Assembly (NCBI RefSeq): GCF_009729015.1
Contig: NZ_CP045482.1
Span: 1-64,000, forward strand
Origin: Acidianus ambivalens
Lineage (GTDB): Archaea; Thermoproteota; Thermoprotei_A; Sulfolobales; Sulfolobaceae
Length of the DNA stretch: 64,000 nucleotides
Reading direction: 5' to 3'
Shown here: in pieces, positions 1 through 8,699 of the stretch
Numbering within the stretch: the stretch's first letter is position 1
How the letters are laid out: each line of letters begins with the position of its first letter
Translations under genes and position numbers: made by a program
Notes under the pieces: generated by a model
What the model saw: the letters and a program-made list of their open reading frames with translations, nothing else
Told to the model about the DNA's origin: nothing
Database searches by the model: none

Positions 1-378
1 CTCTCCTAGTATTGGCAAGACTATTTTATCCCCGTCAAAGTCAAAGAATTTCCTATATTTAGAATTCGAATTTCTTAGAAAGTCGAGCAAGTAAGGATTT
101 TCTAGAGCCATGTGGTTAGGTACAATATCTACTATTATCTTCATTCCTCTTTTTCTTGCTTCCTTACAGAGTTCAAGGAATTTTTCTTCACCGCCTAAAT
201 CTTCGCTAACCTTCTTGAAGTCGTAAACGTCGTAACCGTGAGTACTACCTTTCCTTGCTTGTAATATTGGTGACAAATATAACCATTCTACACCTAAATC
301 GTATAAGTAATCCAAGATTGATATTAAGTTAGAAAAATTAAATTCCTTATTTAGCTGTACTCTGTAGCTCACGTTCAC
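1..378 (-). CDS. treY: Maltooligosyltrehalose synthase, N-terminal part (runs off window)
   Basis: TreY turns the reducing end of a maltooligosaccharide into a trehalosyl unit. Only the first ~125 residues are inside the window; the rest lies to the left. The translation shows GH13 features: a YRVQL start, THGYDVYD, and region I as VDIVPNHMA. I place the start at the GTG at 378-376 because it overlaps the TGA of treX as GTGA, which implies translational coupling; a second GTG lies two codons later. It follows treX directly, so the two should share a transcript. The identification is secure; the exact start is less so. Confidence 0.9.
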   Translation of the reverse strand, partial: MNVSYRVQLNKEFNFSNLISILDYLYDLGVEWLYLSPILQARKGSTHGYDVYDFKKVSEDLGGEEKFLELCKEARKRGMKIIVDIVPNHMALENPYLLDFLRNSNSKYRKFFDFDGDKIVLPILGE

Positions 379-2507
379 ACTCTCTTATATATTATTGCTG
401 TTCTTCCTTCAACTTGAATTTCTTGCTCTGCCTTAACTATTTTCTCATTCTCCTTAGGTTCCCTTAAACAACTCCAAGCTACTAACTCCCATTTTTCTCC
501 TAGTTTAGGTATCTTGAATTTTATACTACTCGGACTACCGTTGAGTATCACTAGAAAAGTATCATCTGCTACTCTTTCTCCTCTTTCATTTACTTCGTCC
601 ATAGCATCTCCTGATAGGACAAAGGCTATTGTTTGCGTTGGAGAGTTCCAAGTTTTATCATCTATTTCAGTTCCTGCAGGAGAAATCCAGGTTAAATCCT
701 TATAAGGAGAACCGAATAGCTTCCTACCTTGGAAGAACTTCCTCCTCCTAAAAATAGGATGAGCTTTCCTGAAATATATCATCGATTTTACGAAATCTCT
801 AAAAGCCTTTTTCCTTTCATCTAAGTTCCAGTCGTACCAAGAAATTTCATTATCCTGACAAAATGCGTTATTATTACCTTTCTGTGTTCTGCTTAATTCG
901 TCTCCTCCTAATAGCATTGGCACTCCTTGACTTATGAATAAGGTTATCATGAAATTCCTCTTTTGTTTTTCTCTACAAGCTATTACGTTGGGATCTTGCG
1001 TTTCTCCTTCAAAACCGCAGTTCCAGCTATAATTTTCATCCATTCCGTCCTTATTATCAAATCCGTTAGCTTCATTATGTTTTTGATTATAGCTTACTAA
1101 ATCTTGTAATGTAAACCCATCGTGGGAAGTAACGTAGTTAATGCTAGCGAAGGGCGTTCTTCCAGAGCCTTGATAAAGATCTGGAGATCCCATTAATCTG
1201 TTTGCTAATTCAGAGTAAAGTATTGGTTCTCCTCTCCAAAACCTCCTTATAGTATCTCTGTACTTGCCGTTCCACTCTGCCCACTGATAAGGGAAATTGC
1301 CTACTTGATAGCCTCCTTCTCCTACATCCCAAGGTTCCGCAATTAGTTTTACTCTAGATAGGATAGGGTCTTGTTGAATTGCTACAAAGAAAGTTGATAG
1401 CATATTAACGCTGTAAAGCTCTCTAGCTAAAGCTGACGCAAGGTCAAATCTAAAACCATCAACGTGCATTTCTAAAACCCAATAACGTAAGCTATCCATG
1501 ACCATTTGCAAAACTCTAGGGTGTCTCAAGTTCAATGTATTGCCGGTTCCAGTGAAATCCATGTAATACCTAGGATTTTGGGGATTTAACATGTAATACG
1601 ACGAATTATCGATCCCCCTGAAGCTCAATGTAGGCCCTAACTGATTTCCCTCTCCCGTATGATTGTAAACAACATCTATTATAACTTCAATTCCAGCAGC
1701 GTGGAGTTCTTTAACCATTTTCTTGAATTCTACTACTTGTTTTCCTAAGCAGTCAGTTGCGTAACCGCAATCCGGTGCAAAGTATGCTATTGGATTGTAA
1801 CCCCAATAGTTAGTTAACCCTTTCTCTACTAGGAATCTATCTCTAACAAATTGTTGTACTGGCATTAATTCTACTGCAGTAATTCCTAAATCCTTAAAAT
1901 AGGAAATTGCAGATTTAGAGGCTAAGCCGAGGAATTTTCCTCTTATCTTTTCGTCTATGTCGTCCCTTTTTATAGAGAAACCCTTTACATGAGTTTCATA
2001 AATTACTGTTTGAGACCAAGGTATCCTTAAACTTAAAGGCTTATCGTCTTCCCAATCAAATTCGTCACTTACAACTACGGACTTTGGAATAAAAGGCGTA
2101 GAATCTCTCTCATCAAAGGATAAATCTTGGTTTGGGTCACCTATTTTGTAGCCGAAAAGTGAGTCGTCCCATTTTATAAAACCTGCAACTGCCTTAGCGT
2201 AAGGGTCAATGAGAGTTTTATTTTTATTAAACCTTAACCCTTGTTCAGGCTTATATGGACCGTCTACCTTGTAAGCATAAAGTTGTCCTGGCATGATTCC
2301 AGGAACACAAACGTGCCAAAGGTCTCCCGTTTTTTCTTTAACTTCTATTACTTCCTTAGGCTCCTTATCATCTGGATGAGAGAAAAGTAATAGTTGTACT
2401 GCTGTAGCGTTTTCAGAAAATAGCACGAAATTAGCTCCGTCTTTCGTTAAAGATACTCCTAAAGGATAAGGATGGCCAGGTCTTGTAGGTATTTGCACAA
2501 AAGCCAT
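375..2507 (-). CDS. treX: Glycogen debranching enzyme TreX
   Basis: TreX (GH13, glycogen-debranching type) hydrolyses alpha-1,6 branches of glycogen-like glucans and so supplies linear maltodextrins to TreY and TreZ. The 710-residue protein has an N-terminal CBM48-like beta domain (about 10-110) and then the catalytic barrel. Visible are region I DVVYNHTGEG (~278-287), nucleophile Asp355 in DGFRFDLAS, acid/base Glu391 in AEPWDVG, and transition-state Asp463 in TSHDGFT. Length matches the Sulfolobus family (~710-718). It heads a treX-treY operon with a 4-base overlap and is divergent from treZ. All catalytic residues are present. Confidence 0.97.
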   Translation of the reverse strand: MAFVQIPTRPGHPYPLGVSLTKDGANFVLFSENATAVQLLLFSHPDDKEPKEVIEVKEKTGDLWHVCVPGIMPGQLYAYKVDGPYKPEQGLRFNKNKTLIDPYAKAVAGFIKWDDSLFGYKIGDPNQDLSFDERDSTPFIPKSVVVSDEFDWEDDKPLSLRIPWSQTVIYETHVKGFSIKRDDIDEKIRGKFLGLASKSAISYFKDLGITAVELMPVQQFVRDRFLVEKGLTNYWGYNPIAYFAPDCGYATDCLGKQVVEFKKMVKELHAAGIEVIIDVVYNHTGEGNQLGPTLSFRGIDNSSYYMLNPQNPRYYMDFTGTGNTLNLRHPRVLQMVMDSLRYWVLEMHVDGFRFDLASALARELYSVNMLSTFFVAIQQDPILSRVKLIAEPWDVGEGGYQVGNFPYQWAEWNGKYRDTIRRFWRGEPILYSELANRLMGSPDLYQGSGRTPFASINYVTSHDGFTLQDLVSYNQKHNEANGFDNKDGMDENYSWNCGFEGETQDPNVIACREKQKRNFMITLFISQGVPMLLGGDELSRTQKGNNNAFCQDNEISWYDWNLDERKKAFRDFVKSMIYFRKAHPIFRRRKFFQGRKLFGSPYKDLTWISPAGTEIDDKTWNSPTQTIAFVLSGDAMDEVNERGERVADDTFLVILNGSPSSIKFKIPKLGEKWELVAWSCLREPKENEKIVKAEQEIQVEGRTAIIYKRV

Positions 2508-2630
2508 ACTAGAATATAATGGTGATCAAAATTAAGTCTCGCTTAAAATTATTCGTGAACTTTCGTTTTAATTCTCAGTAATTTATGCTAAGATAATAAA
2601 TTGTGATAACCTCAAATTTGCAATGCACAA

Positions 2631-2680
2631 TCGGAGTCTCATGGGCTTCTCGATCCCTATCACGTTCTCATGGGATCGCA
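2631..2680. repeat. Structured, GC-richer segment between treX and treZ
   Basis: This intergenic stretch is visibly richer in G+C than its surroundings. It holds two direct copies of TCTCATGGG (2637-2645 and 2666-2674) and a perfect 7-bp inverted repeat CGATCCC (2651-2657) / GGGATCG (2672-2678) with a 14-base gap. An open frame of 60 codons crosses it on the minus strand, but I see no initiation context or protein family. It could be a small RNA, a regulatory element for the divergent tre genes, or a remnant of a mobile-element end. The sequence alone does not decide. Confidence 0.45.
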
Positions 2681-2703
2681 TTACTGCTAGATTTTGCCTA
2701 AAC

Positions 2704-2713
2704 TTATAATAAG
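2704..2713 (+). promoter_or_regulatory. TATA box of treZ
   Basis: TTATAATAAG lies about 20-28 bases before the treZ ATG at 2732, the usual distance to the transcription start in Sulfolobales. No Shine-Dalgarno motif precedes the ATG, so treZ is probably read from a leaderless mRNA. Confidence 0.6.
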
Positions 2714-2731
2714 CTTTTTCTCCCTTAGTAT

Positions 2732-4411
2732 ATGGATATAGGAGCGAATTTTGATGGAAAATCAACGTTCTTCAGAGTATGGGCTCCTTATCACAAGGAG
2801 GTATTTTTAGTTCTCTATAAAGATGGGGAAAGAAAAGTAATAAAAATGGAATTAGAGGACGAGGAAAGAGGTTACTTTTCAGTTGAAGTAGATAACGCAA
2901 AGGCTGGAGATATGTATACTTACATGATTGGAGGAAAAGAGTATCCAGACCCCGCATCAAGGTTTCAGCCTGAAGGCGTTCAAGGTAAATCCCAAATAGT
3001 TGGGAATTTTTCCTGGGACGATGATAACTGGAAAGGAATAGATTTTCCTATAATTTACGAACTGCATGTAGGAGCCTTTGGAGGAGATTTTGAGGGAGTT
3101 AAGAGAAAAATGGATTATTTAAAAGAACTAGGAATTACAGCAATAGAATTAATGCCAGTTCACCAATTTGCAGGAAATAGAAACTGGGGTTACGACGGAG
3201 TATTACTTTATGCAGTACAAAATAGTTATGGTGGACCTCAAAAGCTTAAGGAATTAGTAAATGAGGCTCATAAGAAGGGTATTGGAGTTATCTTGGACGT
3301 AGTTTATAATCACGTTGGGCCAGAAGGAAATTATCTTTCAGTTTTTGGTCCTTACTTTTCTACAAGGTATAAAACTCCTTGGGGGCCTATTTTTAACTTT
3401 GACGAAGCTTACAGTGACGAAGTAAGACATTACGTAGTGCAAAATGCTGTTTATTGGATTAAGGAATACCATATTGATGGCCTTAGATTAGATGCTGTGC
3501 ATAGTATATTTGATAATTCCCCCAAACATATTTTAGAAGAAATAAGAGACGCAGTAAAAGAAGCTAACCCTAAGGCGTTATTAATTGCTGAAAGCGACTT
3601 AAACGATCCAAGGATAATATTACCTAAGGATAAGTGCGGTTATTGTATAGATGCTCAATGGTCTGACGATTTTCATCACTCCTTACATGCTTTACTTACA
3701 GGGGAAAGGGATTCATATTATGCTGACTTTGGAGAAATTACGAAGTTAGCTAAAGCAATAAAAGATGCTTTTGTTTATGACGGGGTATACTCAAGGTTTA
3801 GGAAGAAAACTCACGGTAGGCCAGTAGGTAATTTACCCAGTAATAAATTCGTAGTCTATGCTCAAAATCACGACCAGGTTGGTAATAGGAAGGACGGCAA
3901 AAGGTTGATATCCTTAGTGAGAGAAAAAGCGTTAATTGCTCCGTTCCTTTACATTTTGTCTCCTTATATTCCAATGATATTCATGGGCGAGGAATATGGC
4001 GAAACTAACCCCTTCCTATTCTTCACTGATTTCTCTGATCCGGAAATAATAAAAGGTTTAAGAGAGGGTAGGAAGAGGGAACTTGGAGAGTATTATTATG
4101 ATCCTCAGGATTATTCTACGTTTGAAAAATCGAAATTGAGTTGGAAGGTAGATGAGAAAATTCTATCCTTATACAAGGAATTGATAAGACTAAGAAAAGA
4201 GTTGTTTAACGACTTTTCTAGAGATGTTGACATAAGGATAGAAGATAATAAGTGCATAATAATTAAGAGAAAGGAGAAATATTTAGTTATAGCTTGTTTT
4301 GGTGAAACGTACCTAGATATTAAAGCTAAATCTATAATTACTACTGATGGAATGCCTTCTTCTCTTCCAGGAAAAGTTAATGTTGGAGCGGGAGTTTATG
4401 AGGAGTTATGA
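2732..4411 (+). CDS. treZ: Malto-oligosyltrehalose trehalohydrolase
   Basis: TreZ cleaves the terminal trehalosyl unit made by TreY and releases free trehalose. The 559-residue protein matches the Sulfolobus enzyme in length. It has an N-terminal beta domain (RVWAPYHKEV, ~15-25), then the GH13 barrel with LDVVYNHVGPEGNY (188-201), Asp254 in DGLRLDAVHS, Glu287 in LIAESDLNDPR and Asp381 in AQNHDQVGNR, corresponding to the family's catalytic triad. It is transcribed away from treX. Its 3' end overlaps the opposing unknown gene by 16 bases. Confidence 0.97.
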   Translation: MDIGANFDGKSTFFRVWAPYHKEVFLVLYKDGERKVIKMELEDEERGYFSVEVDNAKAGDMYTYMIGGKEYPDPASRFQPEGVQGKSQIVGNFSWDDDNWKGIDFPIIYELHVGAFGGDFEGVKRKMDYLKELGITAIELMPVHQFAGNRNWGYDGVLLYAVQNSYGGPQKLKELVNEAHKKGIGVILDVVYNHVGPEGNYLSVFGPYFSTRYKTPWGPIFNFDEAYSDEVRHYVVQNAVYWIKEYHIDGLRLDAVHSIFDNSPKHILEEIRDAVKEANPKALLIAESDLNDPRIILPKDKCGYCIDAQWSDDFHHSLHALLTGERDSYYADFGEITKLAKAIKDAFVYDGVYSRFRKKTHGRPVGNLPSNKFVVYAQNHDQVGNRKDGKRLISLVREKALIAPFLYILSPYIPMIFMGEEYGETNPFLFFTDFSDPEIIKGLREGRKRELGEYYYDPQDYSTFEKSKLSWKVDEKILSLYKELIRLRKELFNDFSRDVDIRIEDNKCIIIKRKEKYLVIACFGETYLDIKAKSIITTDGMPSSLPGKVNVGAGVYEEL

Positions 4412-5016
4412 AGTTTCTTCATAATTGCGTAAAGGTCTTCGTCAATAACGTAATCCTCACTGATGTACCAGAATTTCCATTGGTTAGGAGAGAAAAGCTG
4501 TATGTATACTTTATTTTTATCATTTTTAATAACGTTAATTACGTGAATTCCTTCCTCTTCACTTAGGTTAAAAAATATCTTTCTTCCTCCATAATGTTTG
4601 AATAGAGCAAAACTTATTTCTTCTTTTAATTCGTCATTTAAATTCAGAATTTTACCTTTAATCACGTGTACTTTAGTTTTTCCGCTTATAGTTTCGCATA
4701 GCGAAATTAACTCGCAATTATTTATAACCTCACGTAATCTTTCTTCAGCTTCTTTTTCTATCTCTTGAACTGTTTTAGCCAATTCATCCATTGATTTTGG
4801 TAAATCATATTCCACATGAGAAGCTATAGAGCCACAGGAAAAATATAATTTAATTTTTCTCCTAAATTCGCCTCTAATTTTAATCCTGCCGGTGATTCCA
4901 CTAAAACTGAAAGGCGAATTTGTGTTCACTGTATATACAAAGCAGTTTGAACTTGAGTATTTTTGCAATAGTTTAAAAAGGATACCTTGAATGTAGAATT
5001 GTAAGGATAAGTTCAT
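4396..5016 (-). CDS. Conserved-looking protein of unknown function
   Basis: I do not recognise a family. With the ATG at 5016 the product is 206 residues; an upstream in-frame ATG (5049) would add 11 residues but falls inside the AT-rich promoter segment shared with the divergent gene at 5066, so I prefer 5016. The N-terminal part has cysteines and aromatic residues (SSSNCFVYTVN), the middle a charged, probably helical segment (about 85-110, KTVQEIEKEAEERLREV), and the C-terminal half looks like mixed alpha/beta (IHVINVIKND, QWKFWYISEDYV). No signal peptide or membrane span is clear. It converges on treZ with a 16-base overlap. Confidence 0.7.
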   Translation of the reverse strand: MNLSLQFYIQGILFKLLQKYSSSNCFVYTVNTNSPFSFSGITGRIKIRGEFRRKIKLYFSCGSIASHVEYDLPKSMDELAKTVQEIEKEAEERLREVINNCELISLCETISGKTKVHVIKGKILNLNDELKEEISFALFKHYGGRKIFFNLSEEEGIHVINVIKNDKNKVYIQLFSPNQWKFWYISEDYVIDEDLYAIMKKLHNSS

Positions 5017-5065
5017 TAATAATAATTTACGGAATAAATTTATTAACATTCAACTCCTGGATATT

Positions 5066-5584
5066 ATGCAGTTAGCAATAGCAGTTCACAGTTCTCTAAA
5101 CAAAGAATTAGAGGATAAAATAAGGAAATTCTTAGAAAATCTCAAGTGTAACCCAACAATCTTAGTTGGAGGTTATTGGGGAGGCATGAAGGTTGTTGTT
5201 GACGAGGCTATAAAAAAGAAGCTTAAAGTGGTAGTTATATTGCCAGAAGAAAGGGAAGACGTAGAACTTCCTCAAGACGTTATAAGAATAAATAGTGGCT
5301 GTGAATATAGATGTAGGTCAGTAATTTTAGTAAGATCTTCAAATTTATTAGTTTCATTAGGCGGTGAAGTAGGTACTACTATAGAAATTTTCATGGCCTA
5401 TGCTATGGGAAAGAGAGCTTTAGTTTTGAGCGATACGGGGTTTTCTACTGATAAGCTAAAAACTGCTTTTCCAGAGTATCTTGATAACAGGAGAGTAATG
5501 AAAGTTGAATATTATTCTTCACCAGAAGATCTGGCAAAGGAAGTTTGTAAGCCTATAACTCAAATTAAAACTAATTTTGGTTAA
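5066..5584 (+). CDS. SLOG/LOG-type nucleotide-binding protein (TIGR00725-like)
   Basis: A 172-residue Rossmann-like protein. The glycine-rich GGYWGGM near residue 35, the SGCEYRCRSVILVRSS segment and the acidic loop GGEVGTTIEI (~98-107) resemble the GGxGTxxE signature of the SLOG superfamily, which includes LOG phosphoribohydrolases and DprA-like nucleotide binders. The substrate cannot be read from sequence; cytokinin riboside phosphate hydrolysis should not be assumed, because the extra residues in the GGEVGTTIE loop differ from true LOG enzymes. It shares a short AT-rich divergent promoter region with the unknown gene on its left, and its stop overlaps that of the M48 protease by 4 bases. 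Confidence 0.8.
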   Translation: MQLAIAVHSSLNKELEDKIRKFLENLKCNPTILVGGYWGGMKVVVDEAIKKKLKVVVILPEEREDVELPQDVIRINSGCEYRCRSVILVRSSNLLVSLGGEVGTTIEIFMAYAMGKRALVLSDTGFSTDKLKTAFPEYLDNRRVMKVEYYSSPEDLAKEVCKPITQIKTNFG

Positions 5585-6381
5585 TATTCGTAACTACTGA
5601 GGTATCTCAGCCTTTCACTAAGAGATGGATGAGTTCTAAACAAACCTCCATTTCCGTAATTGCTTGAAATAATGTCATATTTCATTAAAAGTATCTGTAA
5701 TTCAGGAAAGTTCTTTAATACGTATGAAGGTAATTTATCGCTTAAGTATGCTATTTTTATTAGTGCAGTCTCTAGGGGTATTGCATAACTTCTATCCTTC
5801 TTTACCGCAGTTATGTCTGCTCTTTTCTCGACTCTTCTATGAATAGCAAAAAACAGTGGAAATAAACCGAGGAAGTAGAAAATAATAATTATTGACAGAT
5901 AACAAGGGAATAAATATATCAAAAAGGAGTATATTGAGTTAATTCCTATTATTGATAATATCAGTACTTCTGGATCGTGATTTTTTAAGTGTGAAATTTC
6001 ATGTGCAATTACTGCTTCTAATTCTTGATCATTTAATAAGTCTAATAAAGGCGAAGTTACTGCCATTCCTCTGAATAAGATATTGCCAAAAGCTAAAGCA
6101 TTAGGAAAGTCTACATAAGATATGTATACTCTAGGAGTTTTTACTCCAAATTTTTTTGAAACTTTATCAACTACTTCTACTAATCCTTCTCCTCCTTTTC
6201 TCATCTTTAGGAGTGCTATCATTGTAAATGGGGAGATTAAATACCAAAGTCCAAATATCATAATAATTTGAAAGATATAAAAGAACGGTATGCTTACAAC
6301 TATAGAAGAAACTATTACGTCAATAACTGCAATCGAGGCAAAGGATATTACGTAATATCTTAACCAATATCTAGTTACCAT
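5581..6381 (-). CDS. M48 family membrane zinc metalloprotease (HtpX-like)
   Basis: An integral-membrane metallopeptidase of the HtpX/Ste24 clan. The 266 residues begin with two hydrophobic spans (about 8-30 and 32-55). The zinc motif HEISH is at 127-131 inside AVIAHEISHLKNHD, followed by two more spans (about 140-175) and a glutamate ligand candidate in RRVEKRADI. The C-terminal FRTHPSLSERLRYL is the typical family end. HtpX proteins help degrade damaged membrane proteins; the role here is inferred. It is one of three M48 genes in this window and is monocistronic by context. Confidence 0.88.
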   Translation of the reverse strand: MVTRYWLRYYVISFASIAVIDVIVSSIVVSIPFFYIFQIIMIFGLWYLISPFTMIALLKMRKGGEGLVEVVDKVSKKFGVKTPRVYISYVDFPNALAFGNILFRGMAVTSPLLDLLNDQELEAVIAHEISHLKNHDPEVLILSIIGINSIYSFLIYLFPCYLSIIIIFYFLGLFPLFFAIHRRVEKRADITAVKKDRSYAIPLETALIKIAYLSDKLPSYVLKNFPELQILLMKYDIISSNYGNGGLFRTHPSLSERLRYLSSYEY

Positions 6382-6535
6382 GTGATATTCTTCAAATAAA
6401 AGGTAATATTTTTGCCTTAAATTTCTAGCAACTTTTTATGTCAAATCAAAACATTATATACTAATTTTTATTATGTTTATATATTAGTAGATGACTTTAA
6501 ATTTTCACAGTAGTATATTATATATGGTGATATGA

Positions 6536-6679
6536 ATGAAGGCATTATCAAAGAAAGTTGAGATTGCCTATGATGAGCTTCCAGAGGAATATTTAAAGAA
6601 CGAGTTCCCAGAAATATACGAAAGCTACAGAAAGAGGAGAGAGATAACTTCTGATTTACTACTCTACTTAAGGAACTAA
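6536..6679 (+). CDS. Small acidic protein, 47 residues
   Basis: An open frame of 47 codons starts at the ATG at 6536 and ends in TAA at 6677. A GGTGAT Shine-Dalgarno-like sequence sits at 6527-6532 just ahead of the ATG, and a TATA-like TATATTATATA lies a little further upstream. The protein (MKALSKKVEIAYDELPEE... ending DLLLYLRN) is charged and probably helical, with FPEIYESYRKRREI in the middle. I recognise no family. The ribosome binding site and protein-like composition favour a real gene; function is unknown. Confidence 0.6.
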   Translation: MKALSKKVEIAYDELPEEYLKNEFPEIYESYRKRREITSDLLLYLRN

Positions 6680-6721
6680 TTGTTTTGGCTAAGTGACTAA
6701 TTTTTAAGCAAAAAGTATGTC

Positions 6722-7048
6722 ATGCAAATAAATCTTGCAGAAGTCGTTTCTAATATATTTCCTGTCACGAGAGATGAAATTGAACGAATTTATATTAATA
6801 AAAATAAATTTATCGTAGTCATATATGATTTTTCCACTTCCAAATCAAGGAAGTATGAAGGAGAACTAAAGAGAAATAAAATAATATTTTGGAGGAATAA
6901 AATTAAATTACAGGTACCTCTAAAAGACATCACATTATTAAGAAAACCAATAGAGGTTGGTAAAATACAGAATTTTGAAATATGGGAAATTAAGGGTGAT
7001 GAAAAGCTACCAAGTTTTCCTTTAGAGGTGCCAGTGATAGTATCATAA
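6722..7048 (+). CDS. Hypothetical protein, 108 residues
   Basis: No family recognised. The protein is lysine- and isoleucine-rich, with predicted beta strands (KFIVVIYDFS, NKIIFWRNKIKLQV) and a repeated KRNK/WRNK pattern; it may be a small beta-rich domain. A TATA-like TTTTTAAGC lies about 20 bases before the ATG, so the message is probably leaderless. Its 3' end overlaps the opposing gene by 6 bases. No function is suggested. Confidence 0.6.
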   Translation: MQINLAEVVSNIFPVTRDEIERIYINKNKFIVVIYDFSTSKSRKYEGELKRNKIIFWRNKIKLQVPLKDITLLRKPIEVGKIQNFEIWEIKGDEKLPSFPLEVPVIVS

Positions 7049-7906
7049 TTTTTTCCTAATTTCGTTACGAACTTCTTCTTTAAACTTCTTTATTCCTTCC
7101 ACGTTCCTAGGAGTTAAAACGAATTGTGCATTACCTTCAAAGCTTACTGTAATTCCTACTTTCCCTACCGTCCTCACACCCGTATCTATTTGCAAAACTT
7201 CCTTATCCTTATAGCTCTGAATATTATTTATGTTAACGTATTCTCTTTTATCTGATACTAAAACGTGAATATCTACCCCTGGATTTGGATGATATAATAT
7301 TTCTACAATTTTAGAATCAACGTTAAGTACAAAGGAGTCTATTAATTTTCCTCCCATTTCTATTATTGCCTCTATTACCTTAGTTAGAACCCACTGAGAG
7401 TATATTTCTTCACTGTAAGAATTTAGAACCCTAACCCTCTCCTGTGGTATAGGCCTTAGCATTGCGTCAATTTCTGCTTCTATAGTATTAATAACAGGCA
7501 ATCTTAATCTTAACTTTTGAACACTACTCTTTATTTCCTCCTCAAGTGGAGCAACTCTCCTAAAGGTAAATAATGTCGTCCTTTCAATTCCAAATAATCT
7601 AGGTCTTAGCTGTACTAAAGGTGAAGGTGATAAAGTTTTACTTATCATTAAATCAAACGATAAATCCCTTCCTAAAATGTTAGGTCTTGTGAATCTGAAG
7701 AGCCTAGGCTTTGGATTATAATTTACATAATATCCATTCGTTATCTCATTTTCTGGGACTTCCCACAATACTAGAGACCTATTTCCTAGCGAAATTGATC
7801 CTACTTTTCTTGCTCCTCCAATTTGCGAAACGTGAACTACTTCACTTCCTCTCACGAAGTAGGTAAACCAGCTATCTTCTCCGTAAATCTCTTCCACAGT
7901 TATCAT
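7043..7906 (-). CDS. Conserved-looking protein of unknown function, ~287 residues
   Basis: I recognise no domain. I start at the ATG at 7906 (MITVEEIYGEDSWF); an in-frame TTG nine codons upstream is possible but lies in an AT-rich promoter-like run. The protein is soluble in appearance, with alternating strands and helices and no catalytic motif I can name. The region around LIDSFVLNVDSKIVEIL and the C-terminal TVGKVGITVSFEGNAQF look like beta sheet, ending in a basic helix (KKFKEEVRNEIRKKL). It sits between an unknown gene (convergent) and an ECF-type permease (same strand, about 40 bases upstream). Confidence 0.65.
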   Translation of the reverse strand: MITVEEIYGEDSWFTYFVRGSEVVHVSQIGGARKVGSISLGNRSLVLWEVPENEITNGYYVNYNPKPRLFRFTRPNILGRDLSFDLMISKTLSPSPLVQLRPRLFGIERTTLFTFRRVAPLEEEIKSSVQKLRLRLPVINTIEAEIDAMLRPIPQERVRVLNSYSEEIYSQWVLTKVIEAIIEMGGKLIDSFVLNVDSKIVEILYHPNPGVDIHVLVSDKREYVNINNIQSYKDKEVLQIDTGVRTVGKVGITVSFEGNAQFVLTPRNVEGIKKFKEEVRNEIRKKL

Positions 7907-7949
7907 GTAAGGTCTGTAAAATATTATATTCAAAGTTTAAACGATTAAT

Positions 7950-8699
7950 TCACGAGAAGGAAATATAGAAGAATATTATTGAAATAAAAAGTAACAAATA
8001 GTCTATTAAATGAAAACCTATTTTTACTAAAGAAGTTCTATTTTTCTTACTCATGTATCCTTTCGTTTCCAACGCTATTGCTAAGTTCCTAGAACCTTTA
8101 ATTATATACACGAATACGGGCAAAATGACTGCTATTAGACCGTAAATTTGGTAAAATAGTCTAATTGGGAGCGGTTTTCCGTAACCTAAACCCCTTAATA
8201 TAGTCATTTTATATGAGGTTTCCATATTTTGCAGGGCTTGAGGAATTACTTTTACGAAAACTGAAAATATTAACGTTATTGCTAAAGGTATTTTAAGTTC
8301 AGAAAAAGCTCTAATTACTTCTGACGTGTTAGTAGTTGCGATAAAAACGAAACCTAAAAGCGTTATATATAACGTCGGAGAATATAGCGAAAACAAAATA
8401 CCGTGAAACAAGGAAGAGCTAGTTACGACTGTAGAATATCCAAAAATTCTTGCAATCTCACGCGGCCAAGTGTAAATTATACTCCCATAATAATAGAACG
8501 AATTAATCTCTACCCATGCTGTAATAAGCAAATACGCTCCTACATAGTAGGCTAGGCATTTGATTTTATTCCTTAATATCAGAAAAATTGTAGAAAGTAG
8601 TAAAAAAGGAAAAAGAATTGCTAGAATCAAAATATGTAGCCGAAGAATTGTATAAAATCCTCTGGTTAAAAATGCAAATAATCCTATTTCAAATAATAT
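7950..8699 (-). CDS. ECF-type transporter T component (CbiQ/EcfT-like), irregular 5' end
   Basis: A polytopic membrane protein with about five spans. Two segments match the EcfT/CbiQ fold: TSEVIRAFSELKIPL, and the cytoplasmic RNLAIALETKGY, which corresponds to the family's A-R-G coupling helix that contacts the ATPase. Energy-coupling factor transporters import vitamins or metal ions. The normal TTG start at 8630 would remove the family's N-terminal region, while the open frame continues upstream to a TAA at 8709-8711 with no ATG, GTG or TTG. I show the gene from the ATA at 8699 as a placeholder. The alternative is a frameshift joining it to the 53-codon frame upstream. No ATPase gene is adjacent. 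Confidence 0.65.
   Translation of the reverse strand: MLFEIGLFAFLTRGFYTILRLHILILAILFPFLLLSTIFLILRNKIKCLAYYVGAYLLITAWVEINSFYYYGSIIYTWPREIARIFGYSTVVTSSSLFHGILFSLYSPTLYITLLGFVFIATTNTSEVIRAFSELKIPLAITLIFSVFVKVIPQALQNMETSYKMTILRGLGYGKPLPIRLFYQIYGLIAVILPVFVYIIKGSRNLAIALETKGYMSKKNRTSLVKIGFHLIDYLLLFISIIFFYISFS

Noticed and set aside
2600..2700. tRNA or C/D box RNA gene
   Set aside because: No T-loop (GGTTCGAATCC-like), no acceptor stem pairing and no paired C and D boxes could be found on either strand.
2583..2765. 60-codon open frame on the minus strand between treX and treZ
   Set aside because: It overlaps the treZ start and promoter, has no initiation context, and its composition follows the repeats in the DNA. 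I report the DNA element instead.
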